Positions 49,385-57,514 of a stretch of DNA of 64,000 bases are shown here, piece by piece. A program made the translations under genes and the position numbers. The notes below the pieces were generated by a model. It searched no databases, had not been told where the DNA came from, and was given only the letters and a program-made list of their open reading frames with translations. Numbering within the stretch: position 1 is the first letter of the stretch; every line of letters starts with the position of its first letter. Source of the DNA: JAGVYF01 sp041650315 (GTDB lineage Archaea; Nanobdellota; Nanobdellia; Woesearchaeales; JAGVYF01); assembly GCA_041650315.1 (NCBI GenBank), contig JBAZLJ010000001.1, positions 551,456 to 615,455 on the forward strand, in the 5' to 3' direction.

Positions 49385-49483
49385 CTATCTGATAAGCGAA
49401 AGTAATGGGAGGACGAGCAAAACAATCGTGATGGAAATCAACGCGAGATAAGCCAGCGCAGGACTTTCAGGAGTTCTTGCCAT
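49385..49483 (-). CDS. 32-residue membrane microprotein
   Basis: ATG after GGAGGAAGAAGC. MARTPESPALAYLALISITI continues as one hydrophobic helix to the end (LPLLSLIR). It overlaps the end of the upstream gene by 17 nt. A good ribosome site and clean hydrophobic pattern support it. Confidence 0.65.
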   Translation of the reverse strand: MARTPESPALAYLALISITIVLLVLPLLSLIR

Positions 49484-49766
49484 GCTTCTTCCTCCTCTTC
49501 TGCGGGATCACTTTCGTTTTTTTGTCTGGGATTGGCTTGAAATAGATCATCTTCGCGCGGAGCGCCTTCTTAACGAAACTGAGTCTCCGGGATTCCGGCA
49601 TGCGCTTCAGGTCTTCTATCGATTTGTTCAGCATCATCGCAATAGCCTGCTCTGGCCGCAGATTCACGGATCTGCCTATCGTCTTGAGCAGTCTCCTGCC
49701 CTGCGAAGTCGCGTTCCTCATCAGAACCGAAATCAACTCTTTGGCTTGCATCCTACTTCTCATCAT
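49467..49766 (-). CDS. hypothetical basic helical protein
   Basis: A 99-residue helical protein with basic tail (PDKKTKVIPQKRRKKHGKNS). Several ATG codons follow the AAGGGAG site. The tail encodes the ribosome site for the microprotein. Confidence 0.7.
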   Translation of the reverse strand: MMRSRMQAKELISVLMRNATSQGRRLLKTIGRSVNLRPEQAIAMMLNKSIEDLKRMPESRRLSFVKKALRAKMIYFKPIPDKKTKVIPQKRRKKHGKNS

Positions 49767-50244
49767 CAACTCCCTTATTGGGTTCTTTGTGTCCGTCAGA
49801 TAAAGTCGTGAATATCATATTGCCACTGGTATAAATGAACACCTTGAATTTCTGACCCTCCAAAGTGATGTTCATGCGCTTCACATTCACGTCATCGAAG
49901 AAATAATAGTAGATCTTCCTGAAATTGCACTGAAACCACGTGCCTTGGTTCAGTTCGACAATGAACTTGTAATCGACTGACGACTCTTCCCTACGGAAGC
50001 CTAGCTTGATGAGCCGTTCCATATCGAATGGAAGGTAGCTATGGGAGTTGTCTTTGAAGAAAATCCGAAAACACTTGTTCTTAGCCTCGTATTCTGCATC
50101 AATCACAGGATTGCCGAGCAAGAACTTACGGATCTTGTTGTATACCGAAGAGAATACTGAAGACACTGCCAGGGAAAACAGGATGTTCCTGAGAATGTTT
50201 AGCAGTTGGACCAGCACAGGCGGGAGCTCCTTGGTACGCGGCAT
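49753..50244 (-). CDS. membrane-anchored hypothetical protein
   Basis: A 163-residue protein starting MPRTKELPPVLVQLLNIL after GAAAGGAGCATCCA. One hydrophobic segment (about 14-35) is followed by a beta-rich domain (YKFIVELNQGTWFQCNFRKI, then GQKFKVFIYTSGNMIFTTL). Function unknown. Confidence 0.76.
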   Translation of the reverse strand: MPRTKELPPVLVQLLNILRNILFSLAVSSVFSSVYNKIRKFLLGNPVIDAEYEAKNKCFRIFFKDNSHSYLPFDMERLIKLGFRREESSVDYKFIVELNQGTWFQCNFRKIYYYFFDDVNVKRMNITLEGQKFKVFIYTSGNMIFTTLSDGHKEPNKGVDDEK

Positions 50245-50258
50245 TGGATGCTCCTTTC

Positions 50259-51329
50259 TCATAATTCAATGGTAGGCAGAGTAAATCGCATTCGACGAGT
50301 CTCGGAATGATTCTCTCGATCTTCGCGGAACGCCGACTGAATGAACAGAACGAGCACGCTGAGCAAGCAAAGGCCCTTGAAAATTATGACCGAACTCATG
50401 GTCCAGTTCGCGATAGTCGTGTTGTTCACGACATAGTCGTTATTGACGTAGATATGGTGCTCGGTAATGAATATGCCGAGTGGAAGACTGAGCCACATAA
50501 AGAACAGATAGAGGTTGAGTATCCTGCTGCCTATCGCCCATTTCGAAACAAGCAATATCAGGAAAACTGCAATAAGACTCGAAACGATTATCCAAAGGAT
50601 GCCGTCGGCAAGAACTGGAGTGCTCCACGTGAGCGGATTCCGATAGTTGCCGAAGAACAGGAGCTTGATTTCTTCTTCCTGAGTCAAGGAAGAGTATTTT
50701 GGATAGAACCAGAATACATCCCGCCCATTTATGTCGCTGCCGGATGTGATGAAAGACTGCATTACTGAATCGCCGGAGTTGAGTAGGAATATTTGATAAG
50801 ATCCATATATGGCATCGAATGAACGAGCAAGCTCTTTCCTGGAACTGAATAAGGGTTCGCGATAGTCGCTTACGCCAATACCTCCTGCGCCGAACCTGCC
50901 CTGGGGCGGATGATGCAGGAACACCATATGATTCACATAATCACTGACTCGTGCGTCATAGATGTTCAGCCAAGAGTATTGAGATCCAGCTTTCAGCGAC
51001 ATGAATTCTAGGGGCATGTTGTTGTCGTGCAGCATCGCGCCGATGGCGAACGCGCCGTCTTCGCAATCTCCCTTTCTCCTATCGTTGAGCTGCTTGAAGG
51101 ATTGCCAATACTCTTCTTTTCCGAACTGGTCCTTGTCTTTGGTGTAAGTGAGGCAGGACTCGCAGTATCTCTGCGCATCTTCCAGCGTCGATACTTCCGT
51201 GATGATGTCTTGATAGGACTTGTTCTTGAAGTTCTGCGCGACCGCGTTCTTGTCGTAGGGCGGAAGGCTCGCGTATGACTGCGTCATAAATGCCGCGCAG
51301 AGCAACGCGATGAGCAGCAGTCTGTTCAA
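50259..51329 (-). CDS. secreted transglutaminase-like cysteine protein with membrane tail
   Basis: A 356-residue protein. The start is TTG, fixed by AAGGAGGTACATC; it yields a proper signal peptide (LNRLLLIALLCAAFMTQSYA), whereas the longer ATG frame reads histidine/arginine-rich noise. RKGDCEDGAFAIGAML (C89) and DYVNHMVFLHH (H134) match the G-D-C-E-D and later H motifs of bacterial transglutaminase-like cysteine proteinases. Three membrane helices lie at about 250-345. The domain faces outside, with a C-terminal membrane anchor. Substrate unknown. Confidence 0.82.
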   Translation of the reverse strand: MNRLLLIALLCAAFMTQSYASLPPYDKNAVAQNFKNKSYQDIITEVSTLEDAQRYCESCLTYTKDKDQFGKEEYWQSFKQLNDRRKGDCEDGAFAIGAMLHDNNMPLEFMSLKAGSQYSWLNIYDARVSDYVNHMVFLHHPPQGRFGAGGIGVSDYREPLFSSRKELARSFDAIYGSYQIFLLNSGDSVMQSFITSGSDINGRDVFWFYPKYSSLTQEEEIKLLFFGNYRNPLTWSTPVLADGILWIIVSSLIAVFLILLVSKWAIGSRILNLYLFFMWLSLPLGIFITEHHIYVNNDYVVNNTTIANWTMSSVIIFKGLCLLSVLVLFIQSAFREDRENHSETRRMRFTLPTIEL

Positions 51330-51340
51330 GATGTACCTCC

Positions 51341-51619
51341 TTAAATTCCATCCGTTGTCTTGCGGGACATGCGTTCCAAACTCTGCAGATATCTCTGGTA
51401 CGCGCCTTCGGGCGTGTTGCTGTCGTGCCAGTTGAATATGCGATAGCAGATGTAGCCGTGCACTGCTACGACTGGGATCAGGCAGAAGAAGGTCCATGCC
51501 ACGAACAGCCACTGCGGAGAAAAGAATATTAGCTGGATGACCAGCCAATATAATGGGAAAATCCCGAGAAACAAAAGGATATACGCGCAGAGAATGAATT
51601 CTTCGAATTTCTGCAGCAT
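51341..51619 (-). CDS. two- to three-segment membrane protein
   Basis: A 92-residue protein starting MLQKFEEFILCAYILLFLGI, directly after the upstream stop, with no ribosome site of its own. Hydrophobic segments span about 8-30 and 35-65. A soluble tail rich in serine and arginine follows. The longer frame overlaps the upstream gene. Confidence 0.72.
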   Translation of the reverse strand: MLQKFEEFILCAYILLFLGIFPLYWLVIQLIFFSPQWLFVAWTFFCLIPVVAVHGYICYRIFNWHDSNTPEGAYQRYLQSLERMSRKTTDGI

Positions 51620-51621
51620 TT

Positions 51622-51990
51622 TTATTTCAAGCAGTAATAGACCTGCTTTCCGTATCTGTAAACGCCCATGGGCAAAGGCTTCACGCGGAGAGGGCGACAT
51701 TTCTTGCCGTTCTTGTCGGACTTTCCGTAATCGAGAGTGGGTATGATAAACACCGATTCATCTTCTACGATAGAAGTCCAGCGATTGGCATTCTCTTCAT
51801 GGACTTTGCACGCATTGAGCAAGCTATCAATTTGTTCTGTCGTGTATCCCTCTCTTCGAAGAGTGCAAAGAACCGTGCTTATGTGAACCCAGACGCCTTG
51901 CTTCGCATTGAGCGGGCGATCGGCGCAGGTGGACAAGGAAATCATCACGTGAGACGGAAGGTTGTAATCACTCAGAGTGAGTTTCTTCAT
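51622..51990 (-). CDS. hypothetical protein, 122 residues
   Basis: Soluble alpha/beta protein starting MKKLTLSDYNLPSHVMISL after AAAGGAGGAGACAA. Three cysteines are dispersed; the basic C-terminus (GKKCRPLRVKPLPMGVYRYG) looks like a beta hairpin. Function unknown. Confidence 0.75.
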   Translation of the reverse strand: MKKLTLSDYNLPSHVMISLSTCADRPLNAKQGVWVHISTVLCTLRREGYTTEQIDSLLNACKVHEENANRWTSIVEDESVFIIPTLDYGKSDKNGKKCRPLRVKPLPMGVYRYGKQVYYCLK

Positions 51991-52403
51991 TTGTCTCCTC
52001 CTTTGGAGTTGTTGTTCTGTGGGGGATTCTTCTGCTCCGGTTCAGTTTCCATGCTTGCTTTGAGAAGGCCGGCTAGTATGGATAGGCCCGCAACCAAGAA
52101 AGAGAGAGAAGCTACTCCTGCGCCGGGAGCGATATTCGGATAATACTCAGATACCAAACCAAGCACCAAGCCAAATATCGCGAAGGTCAATCCAATCTCG
52201 CGCAGGCCAATACGATGATTGTTTATCCAAACCTGCTTGAGAAAAGGTTCTTTTGTCCACTTCTGCTTGAGAGCGGGATCTTTTTCCTCACGCATATCGG
52301 CAAGCAGGTTTGCGTAACACCAATGGATGTACCCCCAAAAAGCGAAGATGAAGGAAATGGATACTAGTGTGAGCTTGATGAAGAGATCAGCGTCTTCTTC
52401 CAT
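51987..52403 (-). CDS. three-segment membrane protein
   Basis: A 138-residue protein; hydrophobic segments at about 8-30, 70-88 and 95-114, with a proline/asparagine-rich tail (EPEQKNPPQNNNSKGGDK) encoding the next ribosome site. TGATG-coupled start. Confidence 0.76.
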   Translation of the reverse strand: MEEDADLFIKLTLVSISFIFAFWGYIHWCYANLLADMREEKDPALKQKWTKEPFLKQVWINNHRIGLREIGLTFAIFGLVLGLVSEYYPNIAPGAGVASLSFLVAGLSILAGLLKASMETEPEQKNPPQNNNSKGGDK

Positions 52404-52885
52404 CACTGCACCAACTTAATCTCTTTCAGAATCATCCTGATGACCGCGCCTATCTCGCCGGATTTGATTATATCCTCATCGCAGAACCGGATCATTAGCA
52501 TCACACCTTGCTCTATCTTGGTGCCATGGTCCTGGATGAATCTGTCGAAAGCTTGCACATCCTTGGCTTGCAAGATTTTGGCAAGCTCTTCCTCTAGCTC
52601 AAGATCCTCCGCTAGTCCTGCTATCACTGCAACTCGTGCGGTCTTGATCCCCGAAGGAAGCGGGTGTCCAGTACGTACTGCACGCACAATATCGTCGTCA
52701 TTGTCTTCGTCATTCGAAAAAGGATCGTCGGTCTTACTTAGCGGAGCGACATTCGCTATGGAAAGCTTGTGGAAATGCATCGCGAAATCCAGATAGTACT
52801 TATCGCTGTTATACGCTATGAAAAGTCTGCCTTTGTAGACTTCTGCTTTTCCGGGATTGAACTTCTTGTCCTGACAATGACGCAT
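52403..52885 (-). CDS. hypothetical protein, 160 residues
   Basis: A beta-rich N-terminal half (KAEVYKGRLFIAYNSDKYYL) and acidic linker (DDPFSNDEDNDDD) are followed by a helical C-terminal half. AGGAGAATAGACAAA lies before the ATG. Function unknown. Confidence 0.75.
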   Translation of the reverse strand: MRHCQDKKFNPGKAEVYKGRLFIAYNSDKYYLDFAMHFHKLSIANVAPLSKTDDPFSNDEDNDDDIVRAVRTGHPLPSGIKTARVAVIAGLAEDLELEEELAKILQAKDVQAFDRFIQDHGTKIEQGVMLMIRFCDEDIIKSGEIGAVIRMILKEIKLVQ

Positions 52886-52898
52886 TTTGTCTATTCTC

Positions 52899-53147
52899 CT
52901 ACCAGCAGCCGTCTGGATTGCGGTCCGGATGGAGCAAAGACTTTTGGTCCTGCTTCACGGCAAACTTCCTGCGGATCCTGTATTTGAGGGCTACACCAGA
53001 TTTGAACATTTTCTCGAGAGGCTTATCAGCGAAGATAGTCCCGTCCTGGCTGAGCAGGCCTTGGGATTTGAGGCAAGCAGTCAAGTCTTCAACCAGTTGT
53101 TCCGCTTGTTTGACGAGATCTTTGCCGTCAAGACTCTTCTTTTTCAT
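52899..53147 (-). CDS. hypothetical protein, 82 residues
   Basis: Start MKKKSLDGKDLVKQAEQLVE after AAAGGAGATGCGAG. Helical, basic, ends with PDRNPDGCW. Function unknown. Confidence 0.72.
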   Translation of the reverse strand: MKKKSLDGKDLVKQAEQLVEDLTACLKSQGLLSQDGTIFADKPLEKMFKSGVALKYRIRRKFAVKQDQKSLLHPDRNPDGCW

Positions 53148-53169
53148 CTCGCATCTCCTTTCGTCCGCA

Positions 53170-53664
53170 TCAATCGGTTTCCTCATTATTGTCCCCATTT
53201 CTCGCGCCAAATATGATTTCACCGGCAATCACATCAATTCTTTTGCCCATATGGTCTATGATCAAAGCTATGAATCCTGTTATGGCGAAGAGTATGAACA
53301 TGACAATCAATAAAGGAAACACAATCGCGGGAATCATGCCGCAGTAGAACGATTGCAGGAACCAGTGACCCATTCCTGCAGTGTTGACTACCAATGGAAC
53401 TTTTTCTATCTTCGCTATCTGCGTCGTGCCTGTGCAACCGAACCGGCCGCAGCTGTTGCTGTTCGTCATCCAGCACAGATCGTGGTTAAGCAGTCCGCAG
53501 GACGGACAGGCTGTCCAGGCGTCGTTCTCGTCCATCATCTTTCCGCAGATCATGCAACGATAGTCTACGTCGAGCTCTTCTGATTTGCTCTCTCTCACTT
53601 CTTGCTCAAGGTCCTTGAGATTCTCTTCCATCAGTTGGAGCTCATCATGCCTGTCCGTATTCAT
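53170..53664 (-). CDS. RING-like membrane protein
   Basis: A 164-residue protein: acidic coiled-coil start (ENLKDLEQEVRESKSEELD), RING-like zinc domain at about 35-77 (CMICGK, CPSCGLLNHDLCW, CGRFGC), and membrane segments at about 98-135. Here N-H replaces the usual H-H. Sixth RING-like protein of the window, 20 kb from the main cluster. Confidence 0.82.
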   Translation of the reverse strand: MNTDRHDELQLMEENLKDLEQEVRESKSEELDVDYRCMICGKMMDENDAWTACPSCGLLNHDLCWMTNSNSCGRFGCTGTTQIAKIEKVPLVVNTAGMGHWFLQSFYCGMIPAIVFPLLIVMFILFAITGFIALIIDHMGKRIDVIAGEIIFGARNGDNNEETD

Positions 53665-53673
53665 CGCCTCCTT

Positions 53674-54180
53674 TCATACGCCCAACTTAGCTTTGTTCTT
53701 GTTCATCCGGTTGATGAGCTGGCCGAATTCTGTGCGCCACAATCTCCGGCCGTGCATCTTCGCCTTTTTCCAGTCTATCTTTCTTATCTTCAAGAGCTTT
53801 TTCGCAGTTTCCTTTTTTACCTCTTCATAATGCATTATCCAATCTATCATCATCCTATCCCAAGCGCCATTGTTCCAATAAGTCCAGAACTTCTTCATGG
53901 CTTTGGTCATATCGCCGTCCGTGATAATCAGGAACTTGAAGATCTCGACTGACACTTCCTCCAAATAGCGTCCACGGATTGAACTACCGCACAATGCATG
54001 GCCTACCTCGTGCAGGAATATGAGTCTGCCTGCGCTCTGGACCAGCTCAATCCTGCGATCATTCTTATAAGTGACTCCATAGAATTTGCCTTTGAATCTC
54101 CAAGCAGTCAGACGAACAACGGAATAATGCAGATGGTCGATTACTGCCTGGCACAGAGTATCCTGGATAACTACGGACAC
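53674..54180 (-). CDS. HExxH zincin-like protein 2, GTG start
   Basis: A 168-residue protein. LIFLHEVGHALCG at about residues 53-65 gives H57, E58, H61; glutamates near 74-79 could complete the site. GTG start 7 nt after GGAG, in the end of the upstream lipoprotein gene. Its paralog at 19356 has the same motif context and the same KLGV ending. No signal peptide. Target unknown. Confidence 0.82.
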   Translation of the reverse strand: MSVVIQDTLCQAVIDHLHYSVVRLTAWRFKGKFYGVTYKNDRRIELVQSAGRLIFLHEVGHALCGSSIRGRYLEEVSVEIFKFLIITDGDMTKAMKKFWTYWNNGAWDRMMIDWIMHYEEVKKETAKKLLKIRKIDWKKAKMHGRRLWRTEFGQLINRMNKNKAKLGV

Positions 54181-54181
54181 A

Positions 54182-54562
54182 TTAGTACTCCAGTGGTTTC
54201 TTATCGAATACCTTGAGTTCGGATTTCCCAAATACTTGGCTGCTCAGTATCACATACCGACCCACGGAAACTTTACTGTAGCTGTCTTTGTCCACAGCCG
54301 TCTGTCCGCAGAGGTAGCCCCTCTGGCCGCCTCTCGCGAGATATTCCAGGCGGAAGTACACTATGTACTGCTCCGGATGAAAGGTATCGACATTGTGGTA
54401 CACGGGGATATCGCCGTAACCGGTGTCTATAGTGTAGAGAACTTCCGTGTCGTAAGTGGTATAAGCGGGGAAGAATTTCTTGTCGTGGACGTATCCTTCG
54501 TCAGTCTGGTTGCAGCCGGAGAGAAAGATTACTGCTATGAGCAGCGGAAAGAACTTCTTCAT
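54182..54562 (-). CDS. lipoprotein, paralog of 33145
   Basis: A 126-residue protein with signal MKKFFPLLIAVIFLSGC (lipobox LSGC). The PVYHNVDTFHPEQYIVYF segment and the final strands match the gene at 33145. Start after AAGGAGGAGAAGAA. Confidence 0.8.
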   Translation of the reverse strand: MKKFFPLLIAVIFLSGCNQTDEGYVHDKKFFPAYTTYDTEVLYTIDTGYGDIPVYHNVDTFHPEQYIVYFRLEYLARGGQRGYLCGQTAVDKDSYSKVSVGRYVILSSQVFGKSELKVFDKKPLEY

Positions 54563-54708
54563 TTCTTCTCCTCCTTCTTTATCTCTTCGACATGCGGACA
54601 CAGAATGCACCGGTACTCGCCCTCCTGTATGTACATCGTAGCGATGCAACAGGGGCAGTCCTTGGAGGACTTGATATCGACGAACTGGACGTGCTTGGGA
54701 AGCGCCAT
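54559..54708 (-). CDS. 49-residue zinc-ribbon protein
   Basis: ATG after GGAAGGAGCCGACCAT. CPCC and, 14 residues later, CILCPH form a zinc ribbon. The tail EEIKKEEKK supplies the ribosome site for the downstream lipoprotein gene and overlaps its start. Confidence 0.75.
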   Translation of the reverse strand: MALPKHVQFVDIKSSKDCPCCIATMYIQEGEYRCILCPHVEEIKKEEKK

Positions 54709-54727
54709 ATGGTCGGCTCCTTCCAGT

Positions 54728-55003
54728 TTACCGCGAAAGATGGCAGCGATAGTCTATATCGATATAAATTATGCCGTGCTTCAACAGCAACTCGAACGCA
54801 TTGTGATAAGCGCAGAAACGGCGATTGATAGGCACTTCTTTGAGCTCGTTCTCGTCCACATAAAGCATGCAGAATATGCTGTCATCGAGCCTATGGCCCT
54901 TGCGCAGATAGTCAATGATAACGCGGCACATGATGATGACGTACTTGTCTGCGTTCTCGATCTCGGTGAAGAAAACGTGGAAATCACTACGGGTAGGCTT
55001 CAT
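54728..55003 (-). CDS. hypothetical protein, 91 residues
   Basis: A soluble alpha/beta protein starting MKPTRSDFHVFFTEIENADK after GAAAGGAAGTCTCGCC. Contains three cysteines and ends with an IIYIDIDYRCHLSR strand. Function unknown. Confidence 0.73.
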   Translation of the reverse strand: MKPTRSDFHVFFTEIENADKYVIIMCRVIIDYLRKGHRLDDSIFCMLYVDENELKEVPINRRFCAYHNAFELLLKHGIIYIDIDYRCHLSR

Positions 55004-55034
55004 GGCGAGACTTCCTTTCGTTGTAGTTCTTGAA

Positions 55035-55499
55035 TCAGCGCAAGAGGCCTAGGACTCGAGCTACGATTTCCGGATTGACGCGGTACGGAGACTGCTTGCC
55101 TTCATAGAAATGGTGCACGCGAATCAGATGGACTATTGCGCCTGGGAAATTGATTTGCTCACCAGTCTCCAAATTCTTAATGAAGAGGTCCACGTTGCTG
55201 TATTCCATCAGCCAAATGTCACGCCATGGACAATCTTGACAGCCTCTGTAGACCAGACCACCCACAAGAAACTTACTTTCAATGATCTCGCCTTCACGTG
55301 AAGGAAAATTCACTGCCTTGATGAAATACTCTATCCTGTCGGCAATCGCTTCGTGAGTCAATCCGAGCCTTGCGACGGTCTCGTCATCAGAACGGAGAAC
55401 TTCAGACAAAGATTCGTCCTTGCCGAGAAAACCTTTCATCGACATCCTGCCGGGATGCATACGATCCTCGAGCACGGAATTAGTTTCCTGCAGATTCAT
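55035..55499 (-). CDS. hypothetical protein with CxxC
   Basis: A 154-residue protein with a helical N-terminal half, then a beta region containing GLVYRGCQDCPWRD (CxxC near residue 86-89). GAAAGGAAGTCAATC site upstream. Function unknown; the CxxC could be redox-active or metal-binding. Confidence 0.74.
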   Translation of the reverse strand: MNLQETNSVLEDRMHPGRMSMKGFLGKDESLSEVLRSDDETVARLGLTHEAIADRIEYFIKAVNFPSREGEIIESKFLVGGLVYRGCQDCPWRDIWLMEYSNVDLFIKNLETGEQINFPGAIVHLIRVHHFYEGKQSPYRVNPEIVARVLGLLR

Positions 55500-55513
55500 G
55501 ATTGACTTCCTTT

Positions 55514-55987
55514 CTACTTCTTCTCGAGACGACGGCGTTCGAGTTCCTGCTGACCAATTTCACAAACTCTAAAGTATAATGAGATTATCCCGTACGCCAT
55601 ATAAAGAATAATCATCGCCACAATATAGACAACAAGACCTATCATGCCTATACAATTCACCATCACCCCAATATGGAGGAAAATGAATTCTAATGGAAAA
55701 CATAAAAATTTTAGAAATATCGATTCATTTTGAAAACAGTATGGACTATATAGATACACCCAATCTATGACTAGAACCAATAACACAAGAAATCTCTTAA
55801 TTATCCATAGAGGATTGTTCCACACATATTCCAAATTAGACCAAATACATTTGCGCATGATATAATGCCACAAGAATCCTATGAAAATCTGCGAAAGCAC
55901 GCCTGGCTCTTCCCGAGCTAGCGTATTGTCGGATCCAGCGAGTGCAATGTCGTAGACAATGCCTTTGCCGGGAGTCGCTTCCATCAT
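55514..55987 (-). CDS. multi-pass membrane protein
   Basis: A 157-residue protein with hydrophobic segments at about 32-48, 63-82, 92-112 and 112-140, and a basic end QQELERRRLEKK. The middle is unusually AT-rich. The end is almost repeated by the orphan fragment just upstream, so a paralog once stood there. Confidence 0.76.
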   Translation of the reverse strand: MMEATPGKGIVYDIALAGSDNTLAREEPGVLSQIFIGFLWHYIMRKCIWSNLEYVWNNPLWIIKRFLVLLVLVIDWVYLYSPYCFQNESIFLKFLCFPLEFIFLHIGVMVNCIGMIGLVVYIVAMIILYMAYGIISLYFRVCEIGQQELERRRLEKK

Positions 55988-56000
55988 GGACTCCTTTCAG

Positions 56001-56045
56001 TTATTTTTCCTCTAGACGACGGCGTTCGAGCTCCTGCCGGCTTTT
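56001..56045 (-). pseudogene. orphan 3' end of a paralog of gene 55514
   Basis: Reads KSRQELERRRLEEK then stop, matching the QQELERRRLEKK end of the next gene both in protein and nucleotide (CTCGAACGCCGTCGTCT shared). The rest of the gene is missing; the BRO/DinD gene ends 8 nt further upstream. Indicates truncation by insertion or recombination. Confidence 0.7.
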
Positions 56046-56052
56046 GATTAAT

Positions 56053-56862
56053 TTACCTAAACTTCTTCTTGCCTGTAATCATATTTCTTTCGGAAATTGC
56101 TCTGCCAGTCTCTCGTTCCAGCTCTTTGCGCGCGTTCTTCGCAATCTCTCCGCCGCGTTTAGCCGAAGACTTGCATTCATCGAATCCATGATTGTCTTTC
56201 GCTTTTGTGATTTCCACGGCGGCTTTTTCACTTAAAATCGTGAATATCAATTCAAGATCGCCCATGTTGTCGCGGAGATTCTGCTTTCGCAGTCTCTTGA
56301 ACTCTTTGTATTCATTGACGCTCTTGCCGAATGCGGCTTTCGCAATCTCATCAGTGAGAATCGCGAATTCCTGTTTCTCTGAAATACCGCGCTCTTTCCA
56401 TTCTTGAGTCAATTCCTGCCGGATGAGGATGCTAGGAATCCGTTCAGCAATCCATTTCGGAGGATATCCTTTTGATTCATAGTATCTACGAGCACGTTCT
56501 ATGGCTAACTCTGGATGCTGTATCTCTTCAATACGTTCTTGTCCTAGTTGAGCAAGCCATAGCTTGAAAGGTTCTGCTTTCGGAGAAGGTATAGACTGAA
56601 TTATCCTGAATATTGATTTGGCATTCGCACAATCAGTCTCCCTTAATTTACCATCTTCAGCTATCAATTTCAACCGTACCCAAATTGGGGACAGTTGAAT
56701 TCCTATGAACTCCCTATCCTTAATCTTACCCCAATATTGCCTAGGCGTAGGACTTTCAGTCAACACCTCAACAATATCAACTACTGAGTAATACCATTCA
56801 TTATCATACCACATTCTTCTTATCTTTCTATCTTGGAAAACCACTAATGCTTTTTCACCCAT
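56053..56862 (-). CDS. BRO-N / DinD-like protein
   Basis: A 269-residue protein. The N-terminus (MGEKALVVFQDRKIRRMWYD, then WYYSVVDIVEVLTESPTPRQ) is a BRO N-terminal DNA-binding domain as in phage anti-repressors. The rest (WIAERIPSILIRQELTQEW and a late GGEIAKNARKELERETGR) matches DNA-damage-inducible protein D-like proteins. An AT-rich gene with its own TATA-like promoter and no ribosome site. An ATG is chosen; a GTG three codons upstream is open. Common in mobile regions of archaea and candidate-phylum bacteria. Confidence 0.87.
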   Translation of the reverse strand: MGEKALVVFQDRKIRRMWYDNEWYYSVVDIVEVLTESPTPRQYWGKIKDREFIGIQLSPIWVRLKLIAEDGKLRETDCANAKSIFRIIQSIPSPKAEPFKLWLAQLGQERIEEIQHPELAIERARRYYESKGYPPKWIAERIPSILIRQELTQEWKERGISEKQEFAILTDEIAKAAFGKSVNEYKEFKRLRKQNLRDNMGDLELIFTILSEKAAVEITKAKDNHGFDECKSSAKRGGEIAKNARKELERETGRAISERNMITGKKKFR

Positions 56863-56897
56863 AATCCGCACCTCGGATTATTTTTGAAGATTATTGA

Positions 56898-56909
56898 TTT
56901 ATAAGTTTC
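56898..56909 (-). promoter_or_regulatory. TATA/BRE promoter of BRO/DinD-like gene
   Basis: On the minus strand GAAAC precedes TTATAAA, 34 nt before the ATG. GAAA just upstream of TATA is an archaeal BRE-like arrangement. Confidence 0.6.
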
Positions 56910-56958
56910 ACCCGTACATGTCCAGTGTCCAGTGCTTGTTGAAAATATATCTTCAAGA

Positions 56959-57480
56959 CTATTTTATTTTCAAATATCCAGAAACAACATCACCATTGAT
57001 TATGTTATTCAAAAGCTCAGGACTGAGCTTCTTGAGGTCAGCCTCAAATATTAAGTGAATTTCATGCTTCAACTTTTTTTCAAACGCAGTAATATTGAGG
57101 TCTTTTTTCCCTGCTTGAATAAACATATCAATATCACTAGACTTTTGATATTCACCTTTCGAAACGCTTCCGAAAAGCACTATGCATGAAGGATATATCT
57201 CTTTCTCGATGTAATCAAGAACTCCTGATTCGAGGATTTTTACCATAATAACATATTTTTTGTATAGTACAAACAGCGGATTTGTATATTCAGCCACAAA
57301 ACTAGGATACAATGTCTTGTCGTTCTTACGGAGCAAACCTTCTTCCACAAGCTCATCTAAATGCTTCTTCACTGAAGTGACTGCTAATCCTGAAAGTCTG
57401 CTGACTTCACGTATCTGAAAATCCCTGTTCGGCTCTTCAAAAAAGAGCTCCATTATCCTCATTTTACTTAGGTGTAACAT
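56959..57480 (-). CDS. HTH-nucleotidyltransferase fusion
   Basis: A 173-residue protein. Residues 1-60 form a winged helix (REVSRLSGLAVTSVKKHLDE). The second half has the minimal nucleotidyltransferase motif CIVLFGSVSKGEYQKSSDID at about 99-118 (G-S-x-x-x-G, then D-x-D). This fusion is frequent in archaea, where it is linked to MNT/HEPN-type antitoxin systems; no HEPN partner is adjacent. AT-rich. Confidence 0.88.
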   Translation of the reverse strand: MLHLSKMRIMELFFEEPNRDFQIREVSRLSGLAVTSVKKHLDELVEEGLLRKNDKTLYPSFVAEYTNPLFVLYKKYVIMVKILESGVLDYIEKEIYPSCIVLFGSVSKGEYQKSSDIDMFIQAGKKDLNITAFEKKLKHEIHLIFEADLKKLSPELLNNIINGDVVSGYLKIK

Positions 57481-57514
57481 TTTCTGAACATCTGTACTAA
57501 AAATGTATCAGCTA

